This document shows, piece after piece, positions 1-7,293 of a stretch of 12,458 nt of DNA. Each line of letters starts with the position of its first letter. The first letter of the stretch is position 1. The stretch lies in the NCBI GenBank assembly GCA_014796735.1, contig JAAVIG010000183.1:1-12458 (forward strand), in the 5' to 3' direction. The stretch is from Oscillospiraceae bacterium. GTDB lineage: Bacteria; Bacillota; Clostridia; Oscillospirales; Ruminococcaceae. Below the pieces are notes generated by a model. That model was not told where the DNA came from and made no database searches. It saw nothing but the letters and a program-made list of their open reading frames with translations. Position numbers and translations under genes: made by a program.

Positions 1-420
1 CCATTTAACGACGGCGATAAAATCGAAGTCGGCAAAGATACTCAAAACGGAAAAGCGTCGGCTCTGACTCTTAAATCGGAGGACGGCGGCGGAAACACCC
101 TGTCCGTTATGACCTTCTATTTCACCGTTCAAGGCAAACGAAATGTTGAAGCGGGCACAAAGATTTACTTCCAAAAACCCGAAGATTGGAAAGATACGAT
201 TTACGCTTATGTATACGACGAAAGCACGGGCGCTGTCAGACAGGCGGCGCCGTGGCCGGGAGTGGAGTGCGAGCTTGGCGATGACGGGCTGTACGGCTAC
301 ACCTTTGAGGAAGCGTGGGACAATGTGCTCCTTATATTTACCGACGGCTCAAAGCAAATTCCCGGAGCAATGGAGCCGGGAATGGTGGTTGAAGCGGATA
401 AGGTTTATACTGCCGAATAA
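1..420 (+). CDS. C-terminal part of a probable secreted starch-active protein with a CBM26-like domain (5' end outside window)
   Basis: The frame is open from base 1 to the TAA at 418-420, giving 139 residues with no convincing start, so this is the tail of a longer gene. About the first 50 residues look like a beta-rich linker domain (FNDGDKIEVG, then LTLKSEDG). Roughly residues 51-139 resemble carbohydrate-binding module family 26: KIYFQKPEDW, then IYAYVYDE, WPG, and VLLIFTDG near the end. In that family the aromatic residues bind starch, and such modules commonly sit at the C-terminus of extracellular GH13 alpha-amylases. The catalytic part is not visible, so amylase is inferred from the module and not seen. 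The signal peptide would lie outside the window. The gene converges on the minus-strand operon and ends just before a strong hairpin terminator. The domain call is by eye. Confidence 0.7.
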   Translation, partial: PFNDGDKIEVGKDTQNGKASALTLKSEDGGGNTLSVMTFYFTVQGKRNVEAGTKIYFQKPEDWKDTIYAYVYDESTGAVRQAAPWPGVECELGDDGLYGYTFEEAWDNVLLIFTDGSKQIPGAMEPGMVVEADKVYTAE

Positions 421-434
421 AAAACTCAAAAAAG

Positions 435-484
435 TAACCCGTCAGAACCAATTTAAATGAGGTTTTGACGGGTTATATTTTTTA
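435..484. terminator. Bidirectional intrinsic terminator between convergent genes
   Basis: Bases 435-449 pair with 461-475 in a 15-bp stem with one G-U pair and an 11-nt loop. On the + strand the stem is followed by a T-rich run (478-484). On the minus strand it is followed by the complement of the A-rich stretch 420-433, which is also T-rich. It can therefore end both the starch-binding gene arriving from the left and the long minus-strand operon arriving from the right. Confidence 0.9.
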
Positions 485-491
485 TTACAGA

Positions 492-1697
492 TCACTTTTT
501 AAGAAATCTTTCCATTAACGTGTGACCTACTCCGATAAAGTTGCCGGTCTTCTCCGCGCTTTCCTCGCAGAACTTATCAACGCCCTCTTCGGTTTTTCGG
601 CTGTCGTAAATAAGATAAGGCACGGGAGCATTGGTGTGGGTTTTAAGAGCAAGAGGAGTGGGGTGGTCGGGACAGATAAGAATCTTGATTTCTTCACCCT
701 CAAAGGCTTTTAAGATAGGCGCTAAAATAAGCCCGTCAATAAGCTCTATTGACTTGACCTTGTTTTCGATCTCAAATCTGTGTCCGCACTCGTCGGGAGC
801 TTCAACGTGAATGTATACAAAATCACTTCCGCTTCTTAAAGCGTCAATCGCCGCCTGCGCCTTTCCGCCGAAATTGGTATTGATATACCCCGTTGCACCG
901 GGAACATCGATAACCTTCATTCCCGTAAACTTGCCTATACCCTTCAGCAAATCAACAGCGGAGATCATAGCGCCTTTAAGCCCGTACTTTTCCTCAAAGG
1001 GCGTCAAATCCTTTCTTACTCCCTCTCCCCACAGCCATATACTGTTGGCGGGGCGAAGACCCTTTTCGATTCTCTTTTGATTTACGGGGTGATCCTTTAA
1101 CAGATCGTAAGACCTTTTCATCATTTCAAGCAGCTTTTCGCCGTTTTTGTTAACGCCGAGATACTCGGTGATCTTTCTGCCCGTAATATCATGAGGGGGA
1201 GTTAACGTACCTACGTCAAGAGTGCCCTTATCCCAGATCAGACAGTGACGGTAGCTTACTCCGCTGTAAAAGCTGAATTCCTCATTGCCCATTTTTTTCT
1301 GAATAAAGGCTATAAGCTCCGCCGCTTCCTCGCTGGAAATATCCCCCGCGCAGTAGTCAACCATGGTTTTGTCCTCGTAATTTTCCTCCTCGGACAATGT
1401 GACTAAATTGCATCTGAAAGAAACGTCCGTGGGCTTCATGTCTATACCGATACTTCCCGCTTCAAGGGGAGAGCGTCCCGAATAATAAACAGAGGGGTCA
1501 TAGCCTAAAACCGATAAATTGGCAACATCGCTGCCGGGCTTTAAGCTGTCAATAACGGTTTTTACCAAGCCTACCTCAGACACCTTGGCAAGCTTGTCCA
1601 TATTGGGCTTCTTTGCCGTTCCCATAGGAGTTTTTCCCGTCAGATCCTCGCGCGGAAGGTCTGCCATTCCGTCACAAAGCAATACAACATATTTCAT
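492..1697 (-). CDS. apgM: Archaeal-type cofactor-independent phosphoglycerate mutase (ApgM family; possibly a homoserine kinase)
   Basis: The 401-aa protein belongs to the alkaline-phosphatase superfamily. Visible metal and catalytic positions are D9 in LLCDGMAD, S62 in SDVANLSVLGYDP (predicted phospho-serine), D302 and H306 in HVEAPDECGH, D344 and H345 in CPDHPTP, H354 in KTHT and H392 in GVGHT. Length matches the compact ApgM group and not the ~510-aa GpmI group. ApgM enzymes interconvert 3- and 2-phosphoglycerate in the cytoplasm. A subfamily with this length and N-terminus has been proposed as an alternative homoserine kinase in bacteria lacking ThrB; the sequence alone cannot decide. The ATG at 1697 follows a GAAGGA ribosome site by about 8 nt. 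It lies 28 nt after the pseudouridine synthase gene and is the last gene before the terminator. No threonine gene is adjacent. Confidence 0.9.
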   Translation of the reverse strand: MKYVVLLCDGMADLPREDLTGKTPMGTAKKPNMDKLAKVSEVGLVKTVIDSLKPGSDVANLSVLGYDPSVYYSGRSPLEAGSIGIDMKPTDVSFRCNLVTLSEEENYEDKTMVDYCAGDISSEEAAELIAFIQKKMGNEEFSFYSGVSYRHCLIWDKGTLDVGTLTPPHDITGRKITEYLGVNKNGEKLLEMMKRSYDLLKDHPVNQKRIEKGLRPANSIWLWGEGVRKDLTPFEEKYGLKGAMISAVDLLKGIGKFTGMKVIDVPGATGYINTNFGGKAQAAIDALRSGSDFVYIHVEAPDECGHRFEIENKVKSIELIDGLILAPILKAFEGEEIKILICPDHPTPLALKTHTNAPVPYLIYDSRKTEEGVDKFCEESAEKTGNFIGVGHTLMERFLKK

Positions 1698-1725
1698 TGC
1701 TGTTGTCCTTCTTTCTTTTTTATAT

Positions 1726-2697
1726 TTATAATGATCTTTGTTTTTCCCAAAATCTCATAAACGGTATTTCCTTTACCTCAAAGCTTTTGTTGTTAAGATA
1801 ATTTAAAATACCGCCGTCGGAGGTAAACCGAAAGATAAGCTTACAGCTGCAAAGAGCCTGCATTTTAAAGCCGTACTTCGTATTAACACGGTTGTTTCCG
1901 TACTTTCCGTCACCCAGAAGAGGGTGTCCGATATAAGCCATATGCGCCCTTATCTGATGTGTTCTCCCCGTCAGCAGATCTATTTTTAAAAGAGAAAGCT
2001 CGTTATTGCTATCAACAACCGTATACTTGGTTTTTACGGTAAGATTGCTTTTTGTTTTTTTACTGCTTACCGTGACTAAATTTTCCGCAGAGTCCTTTTC
2101 AAGATAAGCGGTCAAGGTGTCCTCGGCTTTCGGCATTTTTCCCAATACGATACAAAGATAATTTTTCTCTATCTCTCGGTTTTTTATTTTTTCGTTCAAT
2201 ATTCTGAGTGCTTCCGCGTTTTTTGCGGCTATTACGATCCCGCTCGTATTCCTGTCTATCCTGTTGCATAGTGCGGGCGCAAACACATACTCATTTTCGG
2301 GCTGAAATTCACCCTTGCTGTAAAGATACTTTTTTATTCGGTTTATCAAGGTATCCGAGGTATTGTCGTCGTCCGCGTGAACCACCAAGCCCTGTTCCTT
2401 ATCCGCAAGGAGAATATTTTCGTCCTCGTAAACGATTGACAGCCCGTCTCCCGCCGACATAAAATCGTCCGCGTTTTTTTTCTGCTCAAATATTAAATGA
2501 TCGGGCAGAAACAAGTATATCTTGTCGCCGTTTTCCAGTCTGTAAGCGGTCTCGGTACGCTTTCCGTTAAGCTTGATATCCTTGTTTCTTATCGCCTTGT
2601 TTATATTTCCCGCTTTCAAAGAGGGGAACATTTTCATTAAAAAACGGTCAAGCCGCTGTCCCGAATCGTTTTCTTTTACGGTGATCTCTTTTTTCAT
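1726..2697 (-). CDS. RluA-family RNA pseudouridine synthase with S4 domain
   Basis: The 323-aa protein has the RluA/RluC/RluD layout. An N-terminal S4 RNA-binding domain spans roughly residues 12-65 (SGQRLDRFL, then KDIKLNGKRT). The catalytic domain follows from about 88, with the nucleophile D148 in NRIDRNTSG, the motif IEKNYLCIV at 176-184, and the conserved LLTGRTHQIRAHM at 241-253 leading into GHPLLGDGKYG. These enzymes convert specific uridines in rRNA or tRNA to pseudouridine; the exact target cannot be read here, though an S4 domain is common in 23S rRNA enzymes. The start ATG overlaps the upstream stop codon as ATGA (2694-2697), so translation is probably coupled to the 72-aa gene. 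The position usual for Leu in the RLD motif is Ile here, a conservative change. Confidence 0.93.
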   Translation of the reverse strand: MKKEITVKENDSGQRLDRFLMKMFPSLKAGNINKAIRNKDIKLNGKRTETAYRLENGDKIYLFLPDHLIFEQKKNADDFMSAGDGLSIVYEDENILLADKEQGLVVHADDDNTSDTLINRIKKYLYSKGEFQPENEYVFAPALCNRIDRNTSGIVIAAKNAEALRILNEKIKNREIEKNYLCIVLGKMPKAEDTLTAYLEKDSAENLVTVSSKKTKSNLTVKTKYTVVDSNNELSLLKIDLLTGRTHQIRAHMAYIGHPLLGDGKYGNNRVNTKYGFKMQALCSCKLIFRFTSDGGILNYLNNKSFEVKEIPFMRFWEKQRSL

Positions 2698-2912
2698 CTT
2701 TGTATTCTTGTAAACCCGTATTTTTCAAAATGCTTTACCGCTTCGTTAAAGAAATCGCTGGGATTGCTGCAATGCTCCCCTACGTCTTCGAGAGCCTGCT
2801 TTGCGTCCGTCCACCGTCTTTCCGAGGAATCGGCGTTTTCGTTGTCGCAGAACCATATCTGATTTTGCCATGTACCGAAAGCGAGATCAATTATATAGGT
2901 TTCCTTAGCCAT
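2694..2912 (-). CDS. Small conserved-looking protein of unknown function, 72 aa
   Basis: I do not recognise this protein. It begins MAKETYIIDLAFGTWQNQIW and is soluble, with no membrane segment or signal peptide. It has five aromatic residues in its first 21 and a predicted amphipathic helix near the C-terminus (DFFNEAVKHFEKYGF). Support for a real gene comes from its packing: its ATG lies inside the last codons of ddl (8-nt overlap, 2905-2912), a GGCGG-type ribosome site lies 8-9 nt upstream, and its TGA overlaps the ATG of the pseudouridine synthase gene by 4 nt. It is therefore translated between two conserved genes, probably by coupling. Nothing in the sequence links it directly to wall synthesis or RNA modification. 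Confidence 0.75.
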   Translation of the reverse strand: MAKETYIIDLAFGTWQNQIWFCDNENADSSERRWTDAKQALEDVGEHCSNPSDFFNEAVKHFEKYGFTRIQR

Positions 2913-4098
2913 TCAGCTTACCGCCTTTCACTCCGCCGAGCTTAACCTCGGACAGTATATTGGATTTAAAGGTAAAGTTAAGGTTTTTAAGCTCTCTTTC
3001 TCTCTTCAAAGCAAGAGAAACCATTTTATCCAGCAGCTGCGGATATTTTACTCCCACAGCCTCCCAAAGGTAAAAAGCGAGACTTCCGGGAATGGTGTTT
3101 ATCTCGTTTAAATACACCTTGTTTTCGTCGGTATCAAGCATAAAATCTATTCTTGAAACGCCGCTGCACCCAAGACACTTAAAAGCCTTAACGGAAAGCT
3201 CGCGTATCTCCTCGCGCATTTCCTTTGAAATATCGGCGGGTATCTTGCGCTTTAAGGAAGCCATTCCGCTTGACTTTGAGTCCTTCGCGCCGCCGCTTGT
3301 GTATTTATCCGCAAAGCTTAAGATTTCGTCGCTGCCCACAGGCTCCTCGCACTCGCTTGCCTCCGCCTCGCCCTTGTCACCGCAAACTGAGCAGTTTATT
3401 TCACGCAGGTTCATTACCGCTCTTTCCACAAGCACCTTGCCCGAAAAAGTAAAAGCATAGTCAAGAGCTTCGGTCAATTCCTCTTTATCTCTTCCGATTT
3501 TTATACCCACGCTGGAACCGAGGTTGATAGGCTTTACAATTGCGGGAAGTCCCGTTTTTTCCTCGATTTCGGATATTATCCCGTCTGGGTCTCTCGCGTA
3601 TTCCAAGGCTGTAACGGTAACGCAGTCCAAAACGGGAATACCGTTGTCCTTAAGCACCGCTTTCATAACGTATTTGTCCATTCCCACCGCCGAGGAAACA
3701 ACGTCACAGCCCGCATACGGAATGTTCAAGGTCTGAAAATAGCCCTGCAATGCGCCGTCCTCCACGTTTGTGCCGTGTACCACGGGAAAAGCCACGTCGA
3801 TCTCAGCCTCCGTGCTGTCTCCGAATTTTTTCATGGGATAGCGCACAAGCTTTGTTTTACCGCCCTCGTTTACTATGATAACACGGGTGCTTTTCTTAAG
3901 CAGATCGGGTATATTTCTGTACTCCTCAATCTTTCCCACGTACTCGCCCGTGTAAAATTCGTTTTCCTTGGTTATATAAACAGGTATAACATCGTATTTT
4001 TCACGGTCAAAGGCATTGAACGCCTGAATCGCCGAGATTATGGAAACCTCATGCTCAACGCTTTTTCCGCCGAAAAATACTCCTACTCTTATTTTCAT
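2905..4098 (-). CDS. ddl: D-alanine--D-alanine ligase
   Basis: This ATP-grasp enzyme joins two D-alanines for the end of the peptidoglycan stem peptide. The N-terminal domain carries GGKSVEHEVSI with E17 at the first D-Ala site. The central ATP-binding part has PVVHGTNVEDGALQG (106-119) and IVKPINLGSSVGI with K189. The C-terminal part has R316 and D318 in SRIDFM, and E332 and N334 in NEINTIPG. In the omega loop, FADKY (262-266) keeps Tyr where VanA-type D-Ala-D-Lac ligases have His, and Leuconostoc-type enzymes Phe, so D-Ala-D-Ala is the expected product and vancomycin resistance is not indicated. At 397 aa it is longer than most Ddl proteins (about 300-370), mainly from a charged C-terminal tail after residue 365. 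An AAAGGAG site lies 6 nt before the ATG. It shares the operon with a MurF-like ligase, which would use its product. Confidence 0.94.
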   Translation of the reverse strand: MKIRVGVFFGGKSVEHEVSIISAIQAFNAFDREKYDVIPVYITKENEFYTGEYVGKIEEYRNIPDLLKKSTRVIIVNEGGKTKLVRYPMKKFGDSTEAEIDVAFPVVHGTNVEDGALQGYFQTLNIPYAGCDVVSSAVGMDKYVMKAVLKDNGIPVLDCVTVTALEYARDPDGIISEIEEKTGLPAIVKPINLGSSVGIKIGRDKEELTEALDYAFTFSGKVLVERAVMNLREINCSVCGDKGEAEASECEEPVGSDEILSFADKYTSGGAKDSKSSGMASLKRKIPADISKEMREEIRELSVKAFKCLGCSGVSRIDFMLDTDENKVYLNEINTIPGSLAFYLWEAVGVKYPQLLDKMVSLALKRERELKNLNFTFKSNILSEVKLGGVKGGKLNG

Positions 4099-4152
4099 GG
4101 CTGCTCCTTTCGCTCTTATGAAACAAATATTCTAAATTGAAAATACTTTTAT

Positions 4153-4752
4153 TCACGCTTTAGTACAAACAAATATATACGCAAGCTCCGTTTCAGAAAT
4201 TTCATCTATCCTCATTTTTGTATTCTCGATATAAGAGGTAATATCCTTTGGCGTATCGGGATAAATTTTAATTTTGCTCGTTCCCGTGTCGATATACTCA
4301 TCTTGATTCTTATCTATGGACAAAACAAATTTTCCGCCGTCGGAAAGCAGTGCAGCTGCCTTATCCATTGCCGCCTGTTTATCCTTAATGTGCATAAATG
4401 TCAGGGAGGAATAGATCACATCAAAGGAACGCAAAAAGTCATAAGACAGAAAATCTCCGCAAACAAGCGAAACGTTGCCGCAATCTTTAAGGTTTTCCTC
4501 CGCTCTTTCAACAGTCTTCAGCGAAACATCGATCCCGCAGAAGCTGCCACACAAAGGCGCGGTACGTACCGCAAGTCTGCCTGTTCCTACGCCGATCTCA
4601 AGCACCGAAGATCGCTTGGTAAGATTCATTTTGCTTATAAATTGATCTCCGTCCCACTTATCCATATATTCCTTTAACGGTTCGGGATCGTGAACAGGAT
4701 CGTTGTCCTCGTCTATCAAAGTATCATAATGATTTATGACATTTATGTCCAT
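4153..4752 (-). CDS. Class I SAM-dependent methyltransferase
   Basis: The 199-aa protein has the Rossmann methyltransferase core. Motif I is VLEIGVGTGRLA (50-61). An acidic residue at the end of strand 2 (D75 in GIDVS) should bind the SAM ribose. CGDF (98-101) follows, then the strand-4 motif DVIYSSLTFMHI (111-122) and the post-motif LLSDGGKFVLSID. The N-terminus, NHYDTLIDEDNDPV, and the fold suggest a small-molecule methyltransferase, but the substrate cannot be predicted. The gene lies between the MurF-like gene (27-nt gap) and ddl (54-nt gap), and an AAAGGAAA site precedes the ATG. Co-transcription with two D-Ala-D-Ala genes makes a wall-related role possible; that is inference only. Confidence 0.88.
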   Translation of the reverse strand: MDINVINHYDTLIDEDNDPVHDPEPLKEYMDKWDGDQFISKMNLTKRSSVLEIGVGTGRLAVRTAPLCGSFCGIDVSLKTVERAEENLKDCGNVSLVCGDFLSYDFLRSFDVIYSSLTFMHIKDKQAAMDKAAALLSDGGKFVLSIDKNQDEYIDTGTSKIKIYPDTPKDITSYIENTKMRIDEISETELAYIFVCTKA

Positions 4753-4779
4753 ATTGTAATTTCCTTTTTATAATTAACG

Positions 4780-6444
4780 TCAATAATTGTCGGGCAAATC
4801 ATTTTCAAGCAGTATGATCTTCTTCAAACCGCCCGTTTCCAACATCTCCGTTTTGGCAAGAGCCTCGTTAAGATCGCGCGCCACAAAAGCCTTTTCCTCG
4901 GGGTAACCGGTCTCCCGCAACCCGTCGGTAATAGGCACCGCCTGCTTTTCTCCCACCGCTATCACATAATCGCAAACCGCAGCAGCCTGAACGCCGAAAG
5001 CCTTATTAAGCTCGTATTCCTTTTCACCAAGCTCAACCATTCCGGGAGTAACTAAAATTTTATACCCCTCCATAAGCGCAAGAGTGTCAAGAGCAGCTTT
5101 CGCCCCCGAGGGATTGCTGTTGAAGGCGTCGTCGATAATGACCGAGCCGCCCTTATCGATAATTTCCATTCTGTGCGGCACAGCTTCCAGACGGTGAACG
5201 GGAGTTTTAAGCTCTGTAAAGGAAACGCCCAAGGTATTTGCCGCTGCTATCGCACCCACTATGTTTTGTACATTGTGTTCGCCTATAAGCTTGGTTGAAA
5301 AATCCGCCCGCTCCTTTCCGTGGTGAACGGTAAAGGAAGTACCCTTAGCGGTGACGGAAATATTGTCCGCATAGTAGTCAAGCCCGTTTGTAAGACCGTA
5401 GGACACAACATTTTTACCTATGGCGCGGTTTCTTATATAGTCGTTGTCGTAATTCAAAAATACCGTCCCATAGGTAATGCAGTCGGCTATTTCAAATTTG
5501 GTCTTTATAATGTTGTCAACAGATTTAAAGGTTTCAAGATGCTGTTCGCCTATTGATGTTATCATAGAGTGAGCGGGCTTGACAATGTCGCATATTTCCT
5601 TTATCTCACCCACGCCCTTTGCTCCCATTTCGCAGATAAAATAATCATATGTGGCGTTAAGAGAGCCGCGGACGGTTTTTACAACTCCCATTGTGGTATT
5701 AAAGCTTTCGGGAGTCATTAAAACGTTGTATTTTGCGGATAAAAGTTTGTTTAAGTAAAACTTGGTGGAGGTCTTGCCGTAGCTGCCCGTGATGCCTATG
5801 GTCACCAAGTTGGGAAGCTCGTTTATAATACGCTTTGCGTCGTTTATATAGTGGGTATTTATGCCTTTTTCTATGGGCTTGTTGATAAGATTGGCTATCA
5901 TGGGCATAAACAGAGAAAATACCTGCCAGAAACACAAAACGGGAAGATTAAGACCGCTTTTCCAAAGGAAAATCATTGACAGCGCGCAAACCGCTCCGTA
6001 TAAAATAACGGAGGTCACGCACATACGGATAACACGGGGAGTAAACACAAGCTTTTTCTTGGCGGGCTTGCTCCCGCATAAATTGACCCCTATCAGCAGC
6101 AGCGACGTACACATCAGCAGATCCCATGTGCTTACCCTGTAAGGTTCAAAGCTCGAATAAGAGCTGAAAGGGTCGTCGGTATGAAATATTCCCACGGGTT
6201 TTTCACCAAACAGCGTACCGCCCATAACAACGCAGGAAATAAGCGCAAATACAGGGGCAATAACGGGGAAAATATGCCTTTTGAACAGTTCACCGATATT
6301 TTCGCCTATCCACTTAAACTGCTCCGAAGCGTGATAGGAATTTAACTGGAACATGTGCATATATCTGACATAATTCAGCCCGAAGCTGTATAAAAGCGTA
6401 GCAAAAAACAATATATACGAAGCAATATACATAAAATCAGCCAT
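4780..6444 (-). CDS. murF: MurF-like Mur ligase with an N-terminal five-helix membrane domain
   Basis: MurF adds D-Ala-D-Ala to the UDP-MurNAc-tripeptide, using ATP. Numbered from the ATG at 6444 (554 aa), residues 1-190 hold about five hydrophobic segments (near 5-25, 58-78, 107-124, 138-160 and 166-187). The central ATPase domain follows, with P-loop GITGSYGKTST (217-227), ESFNTTMG (246-253), FICEMG (269-274), IGEQHLETF with H302, and K316 in TKFEI at the place of the carbamylated lysine. The C-terminal Mur domain has PHRMEII and DDAFNSNPSG (438-447). The normal N-terminal UDP-substrate domain of MurF is not apparent; membrane segments occupy its place. This is therefore a MurF relative whose substrate could be UDP-linked or lipid-linked. 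The start is uncertain: an AAAGGA site lies 13 nt before this ATG but 4 nt before an in-frame TTG at 6453. Confidence 0.85.
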   Translation of the reverse strand: MADFMYIASYILFFATLLYSFGLNYVRYMHMFQLNSYHASEQFKWIGENIGELFKRHIFPVIAPVFALISCVVMGGTLFGEKPVGIFHTDDPFSSYSSFEPYRVSTWDLLMCTSLLLIGVNLCGSKPAKKKLVFTPRVIRMCVTSVILYGAVCALSMIFLWKSGLNLPVLCFWQVFSLFMPMIANLINKPIEKGINTHYINDAKRIINELPNLVTIGITGSYGKTSTKFYLNKLLSAKYNVLMTPESFNTTMGVVKTVRGSLNATYDYFICEMGAKGVGEIKEICDIVKPAHSMITSIGEQHLETFKSVDNIIKTKFEIADCITYGTVFLNYDNDYIRNRAIGKNVVSYGLTNGLDYYADNISVTAKGTSFTVHHGKERADFSTKLIGEHNVQNIVGAIAAANTLGVSFTELKTPVHRLEAVPHRMEIIDKGGSVIIDDAFNSNPSGAKAALDTLALMEGYKILVTPGMVELGEKEYELNKAFGVQAAAVCDYVIAVGEKQAVPITDGLRETGYPEEKAFVARDLNEALAKTEMLETGGLKKIILLENDLPDNY

Positions 6445-6489
6445 AAGTATCAACCGTTCCTTTATAGGGGCAATTCCCCGAATTTGTAA

Positions 6490-7269
6490 TCACATTATAT
6501 TGAAAAAAGAGCTTATGATCCGACAAAACCTAACGCCCTGTTCAAGAAAAGCGTAATGTCCGCTGTTTTCAAGCACCACCAATCCCGCGTCGGGTATCAG
6601 CTTTTCCATAAGCTGACCGTCGGAAATGGGTGTAGCGTCGTCTTTTTCGCCCCATATAAGAAGCGTTGAAGCCTTTATATTCGAAATAAGCGGGGTCAAG
6701 TCCTCGTTGACCACCTTTACAAGGCACTGCCGCATAATAGGGGAAGCGGCGTTATAGTCCGCGGAGCCGTTTTTCTTTCTTAAATTGTCAAGGGCATTCG
6801 GCATTATTTTTTTACAGATTTTCGTTGACAATATTCCTTTTCCGATTTTATAACAGCGTGTTTTAATTTTTTTATTTAAAGTTTGTTTGGGTCTTATCCC
6901 CGCGCTTCCCGTAAGCACGATTTTTTCCGTCACAAAGGGTAATTCCTCTCTCGACATCAGCTTTATAATTATTCTTCCGCCAAAGCTGTGCCCGATAATA
7001 TAACAGCTTTCTATTTCCATTTTTCTGCAAAAGGAAATCACAAAATCCACATAATCGTCCACCGCCCACGGCTCCTTGGGTTCGTCGCTTTCGCCGAAGC
7101 CCGGCAGGTCGGGGGCGTACACCTTAAAATAAGGTGAAAGACAGGTTATTATCTGAGAAAAAAGCTTTATATTTGCGCCCCAGCCGTGAAGCAGAAGCAC
7201 GCTTTGATTTTTCGCGTTTTCTCCCTCGCAGATGTAATTTATATTAAGTCCGTTTATTTCAGTGAACAA
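6490..7269 (-). CDS. Alpha/beta-hydrolase fold protein, TTG start
   Basis: The 259-aa protein has a full alpha/beta-hydrolase layout. The oxyanion motif is LLLHGWGAN (25-33), then DLPGFGESDEP (54-64), the nucleophile elbow GHSFGG with S95, a cap region at about 125-190, the acid D210 in LLIWGEKDDATP, and the histidine H238 in NSGHYAF. This triad fits an esterase, lipase, amidase or C-C hydrolase; the substrate cannot be told. There is no signal peptide, so it should act in the cytoplasm. No ATG occurs before codon 84, whereas a GGAGG (7276-7280) lies 6 nt before the TTG at 7267-7269, which fixes the start. It sits 24 nt after the 262-aa unknown and 36-45 nt before the MurF-like gene. A wall-precursor role is possible from context but unproven. 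Confidence 0.9.
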   Translation of the reverse strand: MFTEINGLNINYICEGENAKNQSVLLLHGWGANIKLFSQIITCLSPYFKVYAPDLPGFGESDEPKEPWAVDDYVDFVISFCRKMEIESCYIIGHSFGGRIIIKLMSREELPFVTEKIVLTGSAGIRPKQTLNKKIKTRCYKIGKGILSTKICKKIMPNALDNLRKKNGSADYNAASPIMRQCLVKVVNEDLTPLISNIKASTLLIWGEKDDATPISDGQLMEKLIPDAGLVVLENSGHYAFLEQGVRFCRIISSFFNIM

Positions 7270-7275
7270 AATTGA

Positions 7276-7280
7276 CCTCC
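7276..7280 (-). promoter_or_regulatory. Ribosome binding site that fixes a TTG start
   Basis: GGAGG on the minus strand lies 6 nt before the TTG at 7267-7269 of the alpha/beta-hydrolase gene. Because the next in-frame ATG lies about 80 codons inside the fold, this site decides the start. Confidence 0.8.
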
Positions 7281-7293
7281 GTATTACACCGTA

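Noticed and set aside
2905..4098. Possible vancomycin-resistance ligase
   Set aside because: The omega-loop residue is Tyr (Y266), as in normal D-Ala-D-Ala ligases, not the His of VanA-type or the Phe of Leuconostoc-type enzymes. No vanH, vanX or two-component genes are nearby.
6467..6479. GGGG-CAATT-CCCC hairpin between the hydrolase and MurF-like genes
   Set aside because: The stem is only 4 bp with no T-run after it in the direction of transcription, so it is not a credible terminator.
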